Shown: positions 1 through 7,689, counted from the stretch's first letter. The stretch is DNA of 12,796 nucleotides from Bryobacterales bacterium (GCA_030838885.1 JAUZEU010000834.1:1-12796); one strand, 5' to 3'. Notes: a model not told the origin generated them from the letters alone. Numbers and translations are program-made.

Positions 1-11
1 AATTGAAGTGC

Positions 12-18
12 AGGAGGG
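12..18 (+). promoter_or_regulatory. Shine-Dalgarno for the P5C dehydrogenase gene
   Basis: AGGAGGG lies three bases before the ATG at 22. It is a near-perfect anti-SD match and supports that ATG as the start, although the spacing is short. Only 21 bases precede the gene, so any promoter lies outside the window. Confidence 0.7.
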
Positions 19-21
19 CAG

Positions 22-1596
22 ATGGCGGGTGCTGGAACAACTGGTCTGAATCTGACTGAATTTCACAACGAACCGTACACCGATTTCACACTGCGGGGCA
101 ATCGCGCACGCATGGAAGAGGCCCAGAATAAGGTTCGGACGCTGCTGGGGCGCGAGTACGACCTGCTGCTGGGCGGCGAACGTGTCCGCACCGATGAGAA
201 GCTCCGCTCGATGAATCCGGCACGACCTTCGGAATTGGTAGGAGTCGTCCAGAAAGCTACGGTTGAGATGGCGGCGCAGGCTGTTCAGACGGCGTATGCG
301 AACTTTCCTCTCTGGAGCAGGACACCTGCGGAAGACCGCATCCGAATGGCGATGCGGGTGGCCGACATCATTCGACGACGCAAATTCGAGTTCGACGCCT
401 GGCTGGTTTTTGAAGCCGGCAAGACCTGGCCCGAGGCGGAAGCGGAAGTTGCCGAAGCAATCGACTTTTGCGAGTATTACGCGAGAGAAATGGCTCGCCT
501 GGCGGGGGCGCAACCGGTGGTCCAGTTACGGGGCGAGCGCGATGAGATGCGCTATCTGGCGCTGGGTGTGGGCGTGGTCATCCCGCCATGGAATTTCGCC
601 CTGGCCATTCTGTGCGGCATGACGATCGCCGCGCTGGTAGCGGGTAATACGGTCATTATCAAGCCTTCGAGCGAGACGCCGGTGATCGCGGCAATCTTCG
701 CCCAGACGCTGCTGGACGCGGGGTTCCCCGCAAGCTCCTTCTGCTTTGTGACAGGAAGCGGTGCGAAAATAGGCGACGCGCTGGTGGCGCATCCGAAGAC
801 ACGGTTCGTGTCGTTCACCGGTTCACGCGATGTTGGGTTGCATATCAACGAACTCGCGGCGAAAGCGCAACCGGGGCAAGTCTGGATCAAACGCGTGGTG
901 GCGGAAATGGGCGGCAAAGACGCCATTATCGTGGATGCTGAGTGCGATCTGGAAGCGGCCGTGGAAGGCGTTGCGGTCTCTGCGTTCGGCTACCAGGGGC
1001 AGAAGTGTTCAGCGTGCTCCCGTGCAATCGTTCATGCCAACGTTTATGACAGTTTTGTCGAGAAGCTGAAAGCGCGGACGGAGCAGATTCGCGTAGGCGA
1101 GCCGGACAAGCCGGAGTTTTATATGGGCCCCGTAATCAGCGCGGGTGCGAAGCGATCAATCGAGCAATACATCGAAGTTGGTAAGGGCGAGGGTCGTCTG
1201 GTGACAGGCGGAACAGAAGTTGGGGGAGACGGGTACTATGTGCCGCCGACGGTGATTGCCGATGTGGATGCGAAGTCCCGCGTGTTTCAGGAAGAGATCT
1301 TCGGGCCGGTGCTGGCTGTGGCAAAAGCAGCGAATTTCGATGAAGCGCTTGCGATGGCAAACGATTCCGTTTATGGCTTGACGGGCGCGATCTATTCGAA
1401 CAACGCGGAACATGTCCGCCGTGCGCGTGACGAATTCTTCGTTGGAAATATGTATATCAACCGGAAGTGTACCGGGGCTATGGTGGGCGCTCATCCGTTC
1501 GGCGGATTCAATATGTCGGGCACAGATTCGAAAGCCGGCGGCCCGGATTATCTGCTGTTATTCCTGCAGGCGAAATCCATCGCGGAAAAAGTTTAA
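22..1596 (+). CDS. L-glutamate gamma-semialdehyde (1-pyrroline-5-carboxylate) dehydrogenase
   Basis: This is a 524-residue NAD(P)-dependent aldehyde dehydrogenase of the RocA/PruA type. It would oxidise glutamate semialdehyde, in equilibrium with P5C, to glutamate, which is the second step of proline catabolism in the cytoplasm. Seen directly: the cofactor-binding motif PPWNF near 188-192 and KPSSETP from K214, the FTGS turn at 265-268, the general-base Glu in AEMGGKD (E295), and the catalytic Cys in YQGQKCS (C329). EEIFGPV (424-430) and the HPFGGFNMSG segment (491-500) near the C-terminus are also family-typical. The N-terminal lead (FHNEPYTDF) and the length match monofunctional P5C dehydrogenases, not the PutA fusion. 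The ATG has an AGGAGGG just upstream. The proline dehydrogenase partner is not in the window. The next gene starts four bases after the stop. Another ALDH substrate is possible but less likely. Confidence 0.9.
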   Translation: MAGAGTTGLNLTEFHNEPYTDFTLRGNRARMEEAQNKVRTLLGREYDLLLGGERVRTDEKLRSMNPARPSELVGVVQKATVEMAAQAVQTAYANFPLWSRTPAEDRIRMAMRVADIIRRRKFEFDAWLVFEAGKTWPEAEAEVAEAIDFCEYYAREMARLAGAQPVVQLRGERDEMRYLALGVGVVIPPWNFALAILCGMTIAALVAGNTVIIKPSSETPVIAAIFAQTLLDAGFPASSFCFVTGSGAKIGDALVAHPKTRFVSFTGSRDVGLHINELAAKAQPGQVWIKRVVAEMGGKDAIIVDAECDLEAAVEGVAVSAFGYQGQKCSACSRAIVHANVYDSFVEKLKARTEQIRVGEPDKPEFYMGPVISAGAKRSIEQYIEVGKGEGRLVTGGTEVGGDGYYVPPTVIADVDAKSRVFQEEIFGPVLAVAKAANFDEALAMANDSVYGLTGAIYSNNAEHVRRARDEFFVGNMYINRKCTGAMVGAHPFGGFNMSGTDSKAGGPDYLLLFLQAKSIAEKV

Positions 1597-1600
1597 CGCT

Positions 1601-2275
1601 TTGTCGCCAAGCCTTGTTCTTTTTGATATCGACGGGACTCTGGTGCGGCGCACGGGCCCGTACCATCGCCAGGCGTTGGTAGATGCGGTTCGCATCGTGA
1701 CTGGCCTGGACACAACCACCGAAGGTATTCCGGTGCACGGGATGCTGGATCCCGATATTCTGACTTTGATGCTGCAGAGCGCGGGCTATGCAGACGATCA
1801 AATCCGGAAGGTCCTGCCGGCCATTTTCACAGCAGCTGAGGACGTTTACGAAGCCGCTGTTCCGGAACTGCGGGACAGGTGCTGCCCCGGTGTGCCGCCT
1901 CTGCTGGCCGAACTACATGAGCGCCGGATTCCGGTTGCGCTGGTGACAGGCAATCTCACCCGAATCGGTTGGCGTAAACTCGAGCGCGCCGGGCTCCATC
2001 ATTTTTTCCGGTTCGGCGCTTTCGGCGAGATGGCGGCCACGCGCGGAGGCCTTGCCCGACTCGCGATCGAACGCGCCCGGAGCGAAGGCCTGATCGACGG
2101 GGATGCGAATATCTCGCTCATTGGCGATGCCCCTCAGGATGTCCGTGCCGCGCAGGAGAACCGGATCCAGTCCATCGCGGTGCGCACCGGGATCACGCCT
2201 CCCGGCGACCTGGAAGCCTGCAGGCCCGATTACCTTCTGGACGATCTGACACAGCTCCATATGTCCATCATCTAA
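1601..2275 (+). CDS. HAD-superfamily phosphatase (phosphoglycolate-phosphatase-like)
   Basis: This is a predicted cytoplasmic phosphomonoesterase of about 224 residues. The HAD motifs are visible in order: DIDGT (nucleophile D9, acid D11), VTGN (T116), a lysine-bearing stretch WRKLERAGL (K126), and IGDAPQD (D176, D180) for Mg binding. An alpha-helical cap (about 20-95) follows motif I, which fits a C1-cap Gph/beta-phosphoglucomutase-like enzyme. The substrate cannot be read from sequence. The start is a judgement: the open frame runs back to 1412 inside the dehydrogenase gene, but homology-like sequence begins just before DIDGT. No ATG or GTG is available there, so I choose TTG at 1601, four bases after the preceding stop, with GGAAAAAG about ten bases upstream as a weak SD. 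It is probably cotranscribed with both neighbours and may be a house-cleaning phosphatase. Confidence 0.8.
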   Translation: MSPSLVLFDIDGTLVRRTGPYHRQALVDAVRIVTGLDTTTEGIPVHGMLDPDILTLMLQSAGYADDQIRKVLPAIFTAAEDVYEAAVPELRDRCCPGVPPLLAELHERRIPVALVTGNLTRIGWRKLERAGLHHFFRFGAFGEMAATRGGLARLAIERARSEGLIDGDANISLIGDAPQDVRAAQENRIQSIAVRTGITPPGDLEACRPDYLLDDLTQLHMSII

Positions 2276-2283
2276 AATGGTCT

Positions 2284-4650
2284 TTGCCCAACAGACTTCT
2301 CTCGCGCCCGGCTGACTGGCCGCTGCTTTATCTTGCAGTGTCGCTCACCACGGCAGCCACACTGCTGCTCGAACTCGCGCTCACACGCATTTTTTCAGTT
2401 GTTTTTTATTACCATTTTGCGTTCCTTGCCATTTCGACGGCCCTGTTCGGGCTGGGCGTCGGCGGCGTTCTTTCCTATGTGGTTTCGGGGTGGAAAGGCA
2501 CACTGTTCCGGAAGATCGGCTGCCTTAGTCTTGCCAATTCCTGTCTGGCGCTTGTCAGCGTTTTGGTGGTCCTGACTCGTGGTACCGATATCGGCACGTT
2601 CGATCTGGCGCTGATCTATTTCACGAACTCTCTGCCGTTTATCGGGTCGGGAATTATCGTTTCGCTGGTTATCAATGAGACGATCGAACGCGTTGACAAG
2701 GTCTACTTCTTCGATCTTCTGGGGGCTGGGGCAGGGTGTCTTGCGCTCGTCGCGCTTCTCAACGCGATTGGCGGGCCAAACACAGTGATTGCGGTTTCCG
2801 TGTTGTTTGCCGCTGCGGGCGCGATCTGGTTCAGCCTGGACGGCCTGAAGTTCGGGCGCATTGTCAGCGTAGGTGTTGGCCTCTCGTTCACCCTGCTGGT
2901 CATCGCGAATGTGAAGTACAAGGTGATCGAAGTCCACTACGCCAAGGGCCTGAAACTGCATGAAGAGCAGTTCGTCAAATGGAACCCCATTTCGCGCATC
3001 GGCCTTGCCAAAGATAAAGATGCGGGCGAGATGATCTACATCGACGCAGATGCTTCTACTGCAATTGCGAATTTTGATTTCGACCATCTGACGCCGGATC
3101 AGATGAACGACCTGCTGCACCAGGGCCCGGGGATTCCCTATCGTTTGCGCCCAGGCGCCAAGACGCTGGTGATCGGTCCTGGAGGTGGTTGGGATATCGC
3201 ACGCGCACTTGCTACGGGCAGCAAAGATGTCACAGGTGTTGAGATCAACCCCATCATCGGGACCACCATCATGCGTGAGAAGTTTCCGCACCTGAGCCGC
3301 AATCTTTATCTGCGCCCCGATGTTCACATCAACATTGAAGACGGACGCAGTTTCGTGCGACGCAGCCCGGAGAAGTATCAGGTGATTCAGGCAACGCTGG
3401 TGGATACGTGGGCGTCCACGGCAGCCGGCGCTTTCGCGCTTTCCGAGAACAATCTTTACACCACCGATGCGTTTCGTGATTATCTGTCGCACCTGACCGA
3501 GGACGGCGTGCTGACGTTCACCCGGTGGGGCTTCGATCCGCCGCGCGAGTCGTTGCGCCTGCTGTCACTGGCCATGAGCGCGCTGAAGGATTTGGGGGAG
3601 ACCAATCCCGCCAGGCACGTGATTGTAGGGCGCGCCGGAGGGAAAGCGGAGCTCGCCGGATGGGGCGCAACCGACACGGTGATGTTTTCGCGCAAGCCGT
3701 TCAGCGATGCCGATGTTGCGCGCGCTCGTGAGGCGCTGGAGCAGGCGCACATGTCCGCGGTCTATCTGCCCGGCGATGGCCCGGCGAATCAGTTCGGCCA
3801 GTTGCTTCTGGCGCCGGATCCCTCTGCATATCAACGCAATTATCAGTTCGATATCACACCTGTTGACGATAATCGGCCGTTCTTCTTCTACACGGTGCAA
3901 CCCCGTGATTTGGCGCAGTTCATTCTCTCCACCGGCGGCAAGTCAGCGGACCAGAAGGTGAACATTGCAGTGCCAAAACTCTTCTCGGCGATGACGGTCA
4001 GTGTTATTGCTGTCGCAGTGATTTTACTGTTGCCGCCGCTGGTGCTCGGCACGCGCCTGCCGGCGGACGGCGCGGCGCGGGGATTCCTCTTTTACTTTCT
4101 TGCCATCGGTGCGGGATACATTCTGATCGAGGTCGCACTGATCCAGAAGTTCGTGCTCTTTCTGGGTCATCCGACATACGCACTCACGGTCGTGATCTTT
4201 TCAATGCTGGTTTCCAGCGGCGCGGGAAGCTTTCTGAGCCGGAAGATCGTGCGCGATCAGCCCGGCCGTTTAATGGCTGCACTCGCTATAGCAGCAGCGC
4301 TGGTTTGCATACTGGCGGCTGTCGTTCAGCCGGTGTTGAGCGCCGGTGTCGGGCTCCCTCTCCCGGTTAAAATCCTCGCGACGGTAGCGATGATTGCGCC
4401 TGCCGGTTTCGTGATGGGACTGCCGTTTCCGACCGGTTTGCGGATGCTGGAGCGAGCGCATCAGGCCTCCGTGCGCTGGGCATGGTCGCTCAACGCAGCG
4501 GCCAGCGTCCTCGGTTCCGTCGGCGCGCTGGTGCTGGCACTGTACCTTGGCCTGGTCGCTACGCTGCTGATCGGCGGCGGGCTGTATCTGGTTGCCCTGG
4601 CCGTTACTGCGGTGAGCCCTGTGGCGCGCCAGCTGGCACGGTCGGTGTAG
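2284..4650 (+). CDS. Multi-pass membrane protein with central spermidine-synthase-like domain
   Basis: This is a 788-residue protein in three parts. About seven hydrophobic segments lie between 13 and 210, including the stretch LELALTRIFSVVFYYHFAF (29-47) typical of bacterial membrane spermidine-synthase-like proteins. A soluble Rossmann domain follows at about 215-545. Six or seven more hydrophobic segments lie between 568 and 778. The soluble part has the nucleotide-binding loop IGPGGGWDI (297-305), the acidic strand end E320, IEDGRSF (351-357), and LVDTW with D374 before SENNLYT, at the position of the SpeE catalytic Asp. SpeE itself has GGGDG, so this is a divergent relative. Aminopropyl transfer is not assured; it may bind SAM or decarboxylated SAM in another reaction at the membrane. 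The only start near the N-terminus is TTG (2284), eight bases after the phosphatase stop. The ATG at 2277 is out of frame and soon stops. The 3' end overlaps the convergent peptidase gene by 47 bases. Confidence 0.75.
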   Translation: MPNRLLSRPADWPLLYLAVSLTTAATLLLELALTRIFSVVFYYHFAFLAISTALFGLGVGGVLSYVVSGWKGTLFRKIGCLSLANSCLALVSVLVVLTRGTDIGTFDLALIYFTNSLPFIGSGIIVSLVINETIERVDKVYFFDLLGAGAGCLALVALLNAIGGPNTVIAVSVLFAAAGAIWFSLDGLKFGRIVSVGVGLSFTLLVIANVKYKVIEVHYAKGLKLHEEQFVKWNPISRIGLAKDKDAGEMIYIDADASTAIANFDFDHLTPDQMNDLLHQGPGIPYRLRPGAKTLVIGPGGGWDIARALATGSKDVTGVEINPIIGTTIMREKFPHLSRNLYLRPDVHINIEDGRSFVRRSPEKYQVIQATLVDTWASTAAGAFALSENNLYTTDAFRDYLSHLTEDGVLTFTRWGFDPPRESLRLLSLAMSALKDLGETNPARHVIVGRAGGKAELAGWGATDTVMFSRKPFSDADVARAREALEQAHMSAVYLPGDGPANQFGQLLLAPDPSAYQRNYQFDITPVDDNRPFFFYTVQPRDLAQFILSTGGKSADQKVNIAVPKLFSAMTVSVIAVAVILLLPPLVLGTRLPADGAARGFLFYFLAIGAGYILIEVALIQKFVLFLGHPTYALTVVIFSMLVSSGAGSFLSRKIVRDQPGRLMAALAIAAALVCILAAVVQPVLSAGVGLPLPVKILATVAMIAPAGFVMGLPFPTGLRMLERAHQASVRWAWSLNAAASVLGSVGALVLALYLGLVATLLIGGGLYLVALAVTAVSPVARQLARSV

Positions 4651-6874
4651 GCGGCTTACCGGCGTCGAGATTGTCCCAGTTCAGGATCGCGTTGAAAGCG
4701 AGGAAATAAGTCCCCTGCGTCTGCCAGCGCCAAAACGGACGGAGCGCGAACATGACGATGTGCCCTTTGCCAACGGGCATGTCGATGGCGAGGGCGCGGT
4801 TGGCAAGAGCTTCACCGCCATTGAGCGTGCCCGACAGCAGTATGTCGCTGGCGTTCGGCGGGAACTGCATCACAACGCGGGGGCGAGGGGCTTGCGGCAG
4901 GTCAGGATTGCCGCCACGACCGCCGCCGTCACGTCCCCCACCACCAGGGCCGGCGGCTTGTCCGGGTACTGGTGTCACCGGACCGGCGCCGCCCAGCACC
5001 GGAGCGGGAGGCAGCGCGGGGTTGCTTTCATATGGCGCTACACGGACGGGAGTCGCGTTCGGCGTGACCATCTGCCCTGGCCCGACTGCTACTGCAGCGC
5101 CCGCACCAGTTCCGGCGGCTGCTACCGCGAATACCGGATCCTGATTGAAGTAAACCGGCAGATCCTTTTCGGAATAACCGTACGCGATAGGGCTCTTCAG
5201 ATCGGTAAACACGCCGCGCATGATGGAACCTCGTGCGAACAACTGAGCCGGATGCTCGACAGTAACTCCCGCTGAAATACCCGCTTCCGAGACAAGGGAA
5301 GCAGTAGAGCCCTCGGTGATCAGGGTGCCTCCTGCACGAACGAACTTCTCCAGTTCCGCCAGGCCTTCCAGACCCATACCGCCGCGAATGTCGTCGCTTT
5401 GATCCACCGCGCCCAGGTTGGGTGTGAGTTCTGACTTTTTGTAAGGGATGGGTTGTGTGCCGCTCATGGCAATGCCGTTCAGCATGTTTTGCAATGTGCC
5501 CCCGGTATGCGGGAACAGGATCACGTCATACTTCGACTGCAGATTCCCCTCCCGCAATTTCTGATCCGCAAAGTATGTGTACGGCACCCCGTAATGATCG
5601 AGAGCGGCGCGCACCCAGCCTTCATCCTGCGTGCGTAACCACGAGTGTACGTAGCCGATGCGCGGCACTTTCATTTCATGCGTCTTGACCGTAGGGGCAG
5701 TGGCGACCGCGATCGCTTTCAGCCCCAGATCCCTCAGCGAAGCATCCATCGCTGCGCGGTCCGCATTGGGAATGATGAAGGACCCGGCCCGGAGCTTCAC
5801 TCCGTTCAACTCAAAATCGTCTTCGGCCGCAAGCATGGTCGCTCCGGCATTGCGGAACCGGAATGCCATCAGCGCGTTGTCCGTGGTGTGCTCGATTACC
5901 AGCGTAGTGCCAGCCGCATCAATGCCACCTGTAGGCTTCGCTTCTGCCGCCAGCAGCGTCATGCGCTGATCGAGCACCGCCTTGCTCGCGACAGGAATTA
6001 CCTGCACGTTACGCATGTAAGACATGGTCCAGCCCGTATCGTCATAAGGGCGCGGGTTAGCGGGCGGATAATTCTGAACGCTCATATACATGTCCACCAG
6101 AGTCCGATACGGCTGATCCGCCCGGATCACGTAATCGCCTGCGGCGACGTTGAGAGTGCCGGCCTGAAAAGCTGCGTCTGCGCGATGGATTTCCACGCCC
6201 TGACGGCGGAGTTCATTCACCAGATCGGCGGCGTCCACACGGCGCCGCTGGGCTGCAGGCACAACCCACCCAAAAGTAGGGCCATCTTTGCCTTTCTCTA
6301 TGGAGCGCTTGTTCTTGGCGTAGTAATTCTCCAGATAAAGCTCACGGTCCATGCCGACTTTATGGATAGCCAGCATCAGCGCCGATTCCTGGATGTTCGT
6401 GTTGTTCCGCGGCCCCCACTCGATAGAGGGCAACGGCGGATTCGGGCGATACCACTCGCGGCTGGTTACAGTTGGCTGCAGTTGCAGATCGGCGTTCACA
6501 TCGGGGCCATAACTCTGCACTTCGTAGAAGCGTCCGAACGCGTTGTGCGTCATCGGTATCCACAGCAGGTAGTTGGGAACCCAGCCGTCGTAAAAACCAT
6601 AGGTCCACACGCCGGGCACGCCGCGCCGGGCCATTTCCATCGTCTCGGTTTCGGCCAACAGCCACCATTCATCTACGGCAATCGGATCGAGCGAATTATT
6701 GTAAGGGCCAGTGCCGGTAGAGATGTACAGGTAAGACTGGGCTTCGTGCAGATCGTGACCCACCGTTGGATGCCAGTCCAGGAACATCTTCGTCAGGTTT
6801 TGCGTGAGCTTCAGATACTGGCCCATGCCATCACGGTTGTTATCGTGCTGCACATATTTCCCCCAGTACATCAG
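4604..6874 (-). CDS. C-terminal part of the M14 peptidase with amidotransferase-like domain
   Basis: The frame carries on the peptidase from LMYWGKYVQHDNNRDG for 756 residues. An ATG at 6869-6871 could start it, but no independent signal is visible and it would be made without a signal peptide. It contains the rest of the catalytic domain (HDNNRDG, HPTVGHDLHE, FYEVQSYG) and a linker region. It then has a Rossmann-like segment beginning KVPRIGYVHSW that resembles the ThuA/glutamine-amidotransferase fold, a Gly/Pro/Ala-rich stretch (about 4866-5130) and a conserved-looking close (VPVGKGHIVMFA ... TYFLAFNAILNWDNL). The frame is long and undegraded, which argues that the lesion is recent or artefactual. 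The end lies 47 bases inside the convergent membrane-protein gene. Confidence 0.7.
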   Translation of the reverse strand: MMYWGKYVQHDNNRDGMGQYLKLTQNLTKMFLDWHPTVGHDLHEAQSYLYISTGTGPYNNSLDPIAVDEWWLLAETETMEMARRGVPGVWTYGFYDGWVPNYLLWIPMTHNAFGRFYEVQSYGPDVNADLQLQPTVTSREWYRPNPPLPSIEWGPRNNTNIQESALMLAIHKVGMDRELYLENYYAKNKRSIEKGKDGPTFGWVVPAAQRRRVDAADLVNELRRQGVEIHRADAAFQAGTLNVAAGDYVIRADQPYRTLVDMYMSVQNYPPANPRPYDDTGWTMSYMRNVQVIPVASKAVLDQRMTLLAAEAKPTGGIDAAGTTLVIEHTTDNALMAFRFRNAGATMLAAEDDFELNGVKLRAGSFIIPNADRAAMDASLRDLGLKAIAVATAPTVKTHEMKVPRIGYVHSWLRTQDEGWVRAALDHYGVPYTYFADQKLREGNLQSKYDVILFPHTGGTLQNMLNGIAMSGTQPIPYKKSELTPNLGAVDQSDDIRGGMGLEGLAELEKFVRAGGTLITEGSTASLVSEAGISAGVTVEHPAQLFARGSIMRGVFTDLKSPIAYGYSEKDLPVYFNQDPVFAVAAAGTGAGAAVAVGPGQMVTPNATPVRVAPYESNPALPPAPVLGGAGPVTPVPGQAAGPGGGGRDGGGRGGNPDLPQAPRPRVVMQFPPNASDILLSGTLNGGEALANRALAIDMPVGKGHIVMFALRPFWRWQTQGTYFLAFNAILNWDNLDAGKPPTPTVPAGAPQGSPQ

Positions 6875-7595
6875 GGGGAGGGCGGGGCTTGCCGGTCTTC
6901 TTGCCGTAATACCAGGTGTCCACCTGCTTCTCACGCCCGTCCACTTCCACCACCGGCGTGAGGAACGTAATCACGTTGCTCCGGATTGACTGGACGAACG
7001 GCGTTTCTTCCACGATCAGCCGGTAGGCCAGTTCGATCAGCATCTCCGGCCCGCCGGTCTCAGGCGAATGCACGCCGCTCATGGCCCAGTAAATCGGCTT
7101 GGCGGCGTGGAACAATTCTTTCGCCTGCTGTTCGGTGATCTTACGCGGATCCCCGAGTCTCGCAAGCATATCTTTGTACTGATCCAGTTGTTTGATCGTA
7201 GCTTCGTCTGCAATGGCGAGCACCACCATGTCGCGACCTTCTTCGGTCTGCCCGATCTTCCAGAACTTTGCGCGCGGCGAGGCCTGTGCCAGCGCTGCGT
7301 AGTACCGGTTGATGTCTTTCGCGTAAGTGAGTTCACCGGGCTCGCCTGGAATGCGCCCCAGAAACTTTAAAGGCGAAGGCACCGTATCGGAAGCCGGCAT
7401 GTGGTCCACAAGCTCGGTGGTGATCCGTGGATCCTGCAGATATTCTTTGATGAGCTTCGTGTACTCCTCATCCTGCTTCTGCGGCGCGAGCGCGGCCGAT
7501 GCCGGTGCAGGTCGAGTCTTCGCCTTTTTACTCAGGGCAGCCGGCGCAAGGGCGCCGAGACTCACCAACGCCATTACGAGCAGACGGATTCTCAT
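6840..7595 (-). CDS. N-terminal fragment of the M14 peptidase (as the sequence stands)
   Basis: As written, translation from the ATG at 7593-7595 gives 251 residues. It starts with a signal peptide (basic MRIR, hydrophobic 5-20, AALS near the likely cleavage site), continues into a Pro/Ala-rich linker (27-40) and then into the first half of the M14 catalytic domain with the zinc motif HSPE (H176-E179). The last eleven residues after PP240 (PDVLGEICAAR) are out-of-frame and unlike the family. The product would lack the third zinc ligand, the substrate-binding Arg and the catalytic Glu, so it should be inactive alone. A GGAGG ten bases upstream supports the start. Confidence 0.7.
   Translation of the reverse strand: MRIRLLVMALVSLGALAPAALSKKAKTRPAPASAALAPQKQDEEYTKLIKEYLQDPRITTELVDHMPASDTVPSPLKFLGRIPGEPGELTYAKDINRYYAALAQASPRAKFWKIGQTEEGRDMVVLAIADEATIKQLDQYKDMLARLGDPRKITEQQAKELFHAAKPIYWAMSGVHSPETGGPEMLIELAYRLIVEETPFVQSIRSNVITFLTPVVEVDGREKQVDTWYYGKKTGKPRPPPDVLGEICAAR
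6874..6878 (-). other. C5 homopolymer at the peptidase frameshift
   Basis: The coding strand reads CGCCCTCCCCCTGATG here. With five C the upstream frame runs to a stop at 6840-6842. With four C the reading frame continues into the catalytic domain. This run is the most economical place for the one-base difference, though the nearby C/G runs could also hold it. Confidence 0.7.
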
Positions 7596-7605
7596 GCGGT
7601 GAAAG

Positions 7606-7610
7606 CCTCC
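7606..7610 (-). promoter_or_regulatory. Shine-Dalgarno of the M14 peptidase gene
   Basis: The leftward strand reads GGAGG followed by ten bases and then ATG at 7593-7595. The spacing is slightly long but acceptable, and it supports the signal-peptide start. Confidence 0.6.
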
Positions 7611-7617
7611 GAAACAT

Positions 7618-7631
7618 GCCTGTGAACAGGC
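7618..7631. promoter_or_regulatory. 14-base palindrome in the divergent intergenic region
   Basis: GCCTGTGAACAGGC is a perfect inverted repeat (6-base arms, 2-base centre). It lies 22 bases before the peptidase ATG and just upstream of its SD. It could be a repressor operator or an RNA hairpin in the peptidase leader. Its right arm, CAGGCG (7627-7632), can alternatively pair with CGCCTG (7653-7658), which abuts the terminator-like stem. No regulator can be named from the sequence. Confidence 0.4.
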
Positions 7632-7658
7632 GTTCTCAGCAGTATAGCCGCCCGCCTG

Positions 7659-7689
7659 GAGTTGGGCGTAATCGCCGCAACTCTTTTTT
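7659..7689 (+). terminator. Rho-independent terminator or attenuator facing the kinase gene
   Basis: GAGTTG GGCG TAAT CGCC G CAACTC forms a ten-pair stem with a four-base loop and one bulged G, followed directly by six T (7684-7689). This is the classic intrinsic terminator layout on the + strand. It lies 60 bases before the kinase ATG. No + strand gene ends just upstream. It may therefore stop read-through transcription running antisense across the peptidase gene, or act as a leader attenuator if the kinase promoter lies upstream of it. Confidence 0.65.

Larger units (their letters stand above)
4604..7595 (-). pseudogene. Secreted M14-family zinc carboxypeptidase-like gene, split by one frameshift
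   Basis: Two overlapping leftward frames together make one protein of about 996 residues. The first 240 residues are read from ATG 7593-7595 down to the C5 run at 6874-6878. The remaining 756 are read in the next frame from the CTG at 6872-6874 to TAA at 4604-4606. Skipping one C joins GKPRPP directly to LMYWGKYVQHDNNRDG, which reads as continuous M14 sequence. The joined product has a signal peptide (about 1-22), the HxxE zinc motif (H176, E179), the substrate-binding N-R in HDNNRDG (R254), a likely third zinc ligand in HDLHE (H283), and a likely catalytic Glu in RFYEVQ (E358). A C-terminal class-I-glutamine-amidotransferase-like region covers about 643-820. There is no other interruption. 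This may be a recent pseudogene, a phase-variable or programmed site, or a base-calling error. Confidence 0.8.

Noticed and set aside
22..1596. PutA-type bifunctional proline dehydrogenase/P5C dehydrogenase
   Set aside because: The protein is 524 residues with a well-placed SD and no proline dehydrogenase domain.
1412..1600. An ATG at 1412 as the start of the HAD phosphatase
   Set aside because: It would add 63 residues, all inside the dehydrogenase coding region and unlike HAD proteins. DIDGT should lie near the N-terminus.
2395..3492. A leftward open frame (365 codons) inside the membrane-protein gene
   Set aside because: It has no recognisable motif, start signal or hydrophobic pattern, and the + strand frame has clear membrane segments and a Rossmann motif.
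5645..6961. A long rightward open frame (438 codons) opposite the peptidase gene
   Set aside because: Its translation is rich in His/Arg/Ile without domain motifs, while the opposite strand encodes clear M14 sequence. It is an antisense shadow of a high-GC gene.
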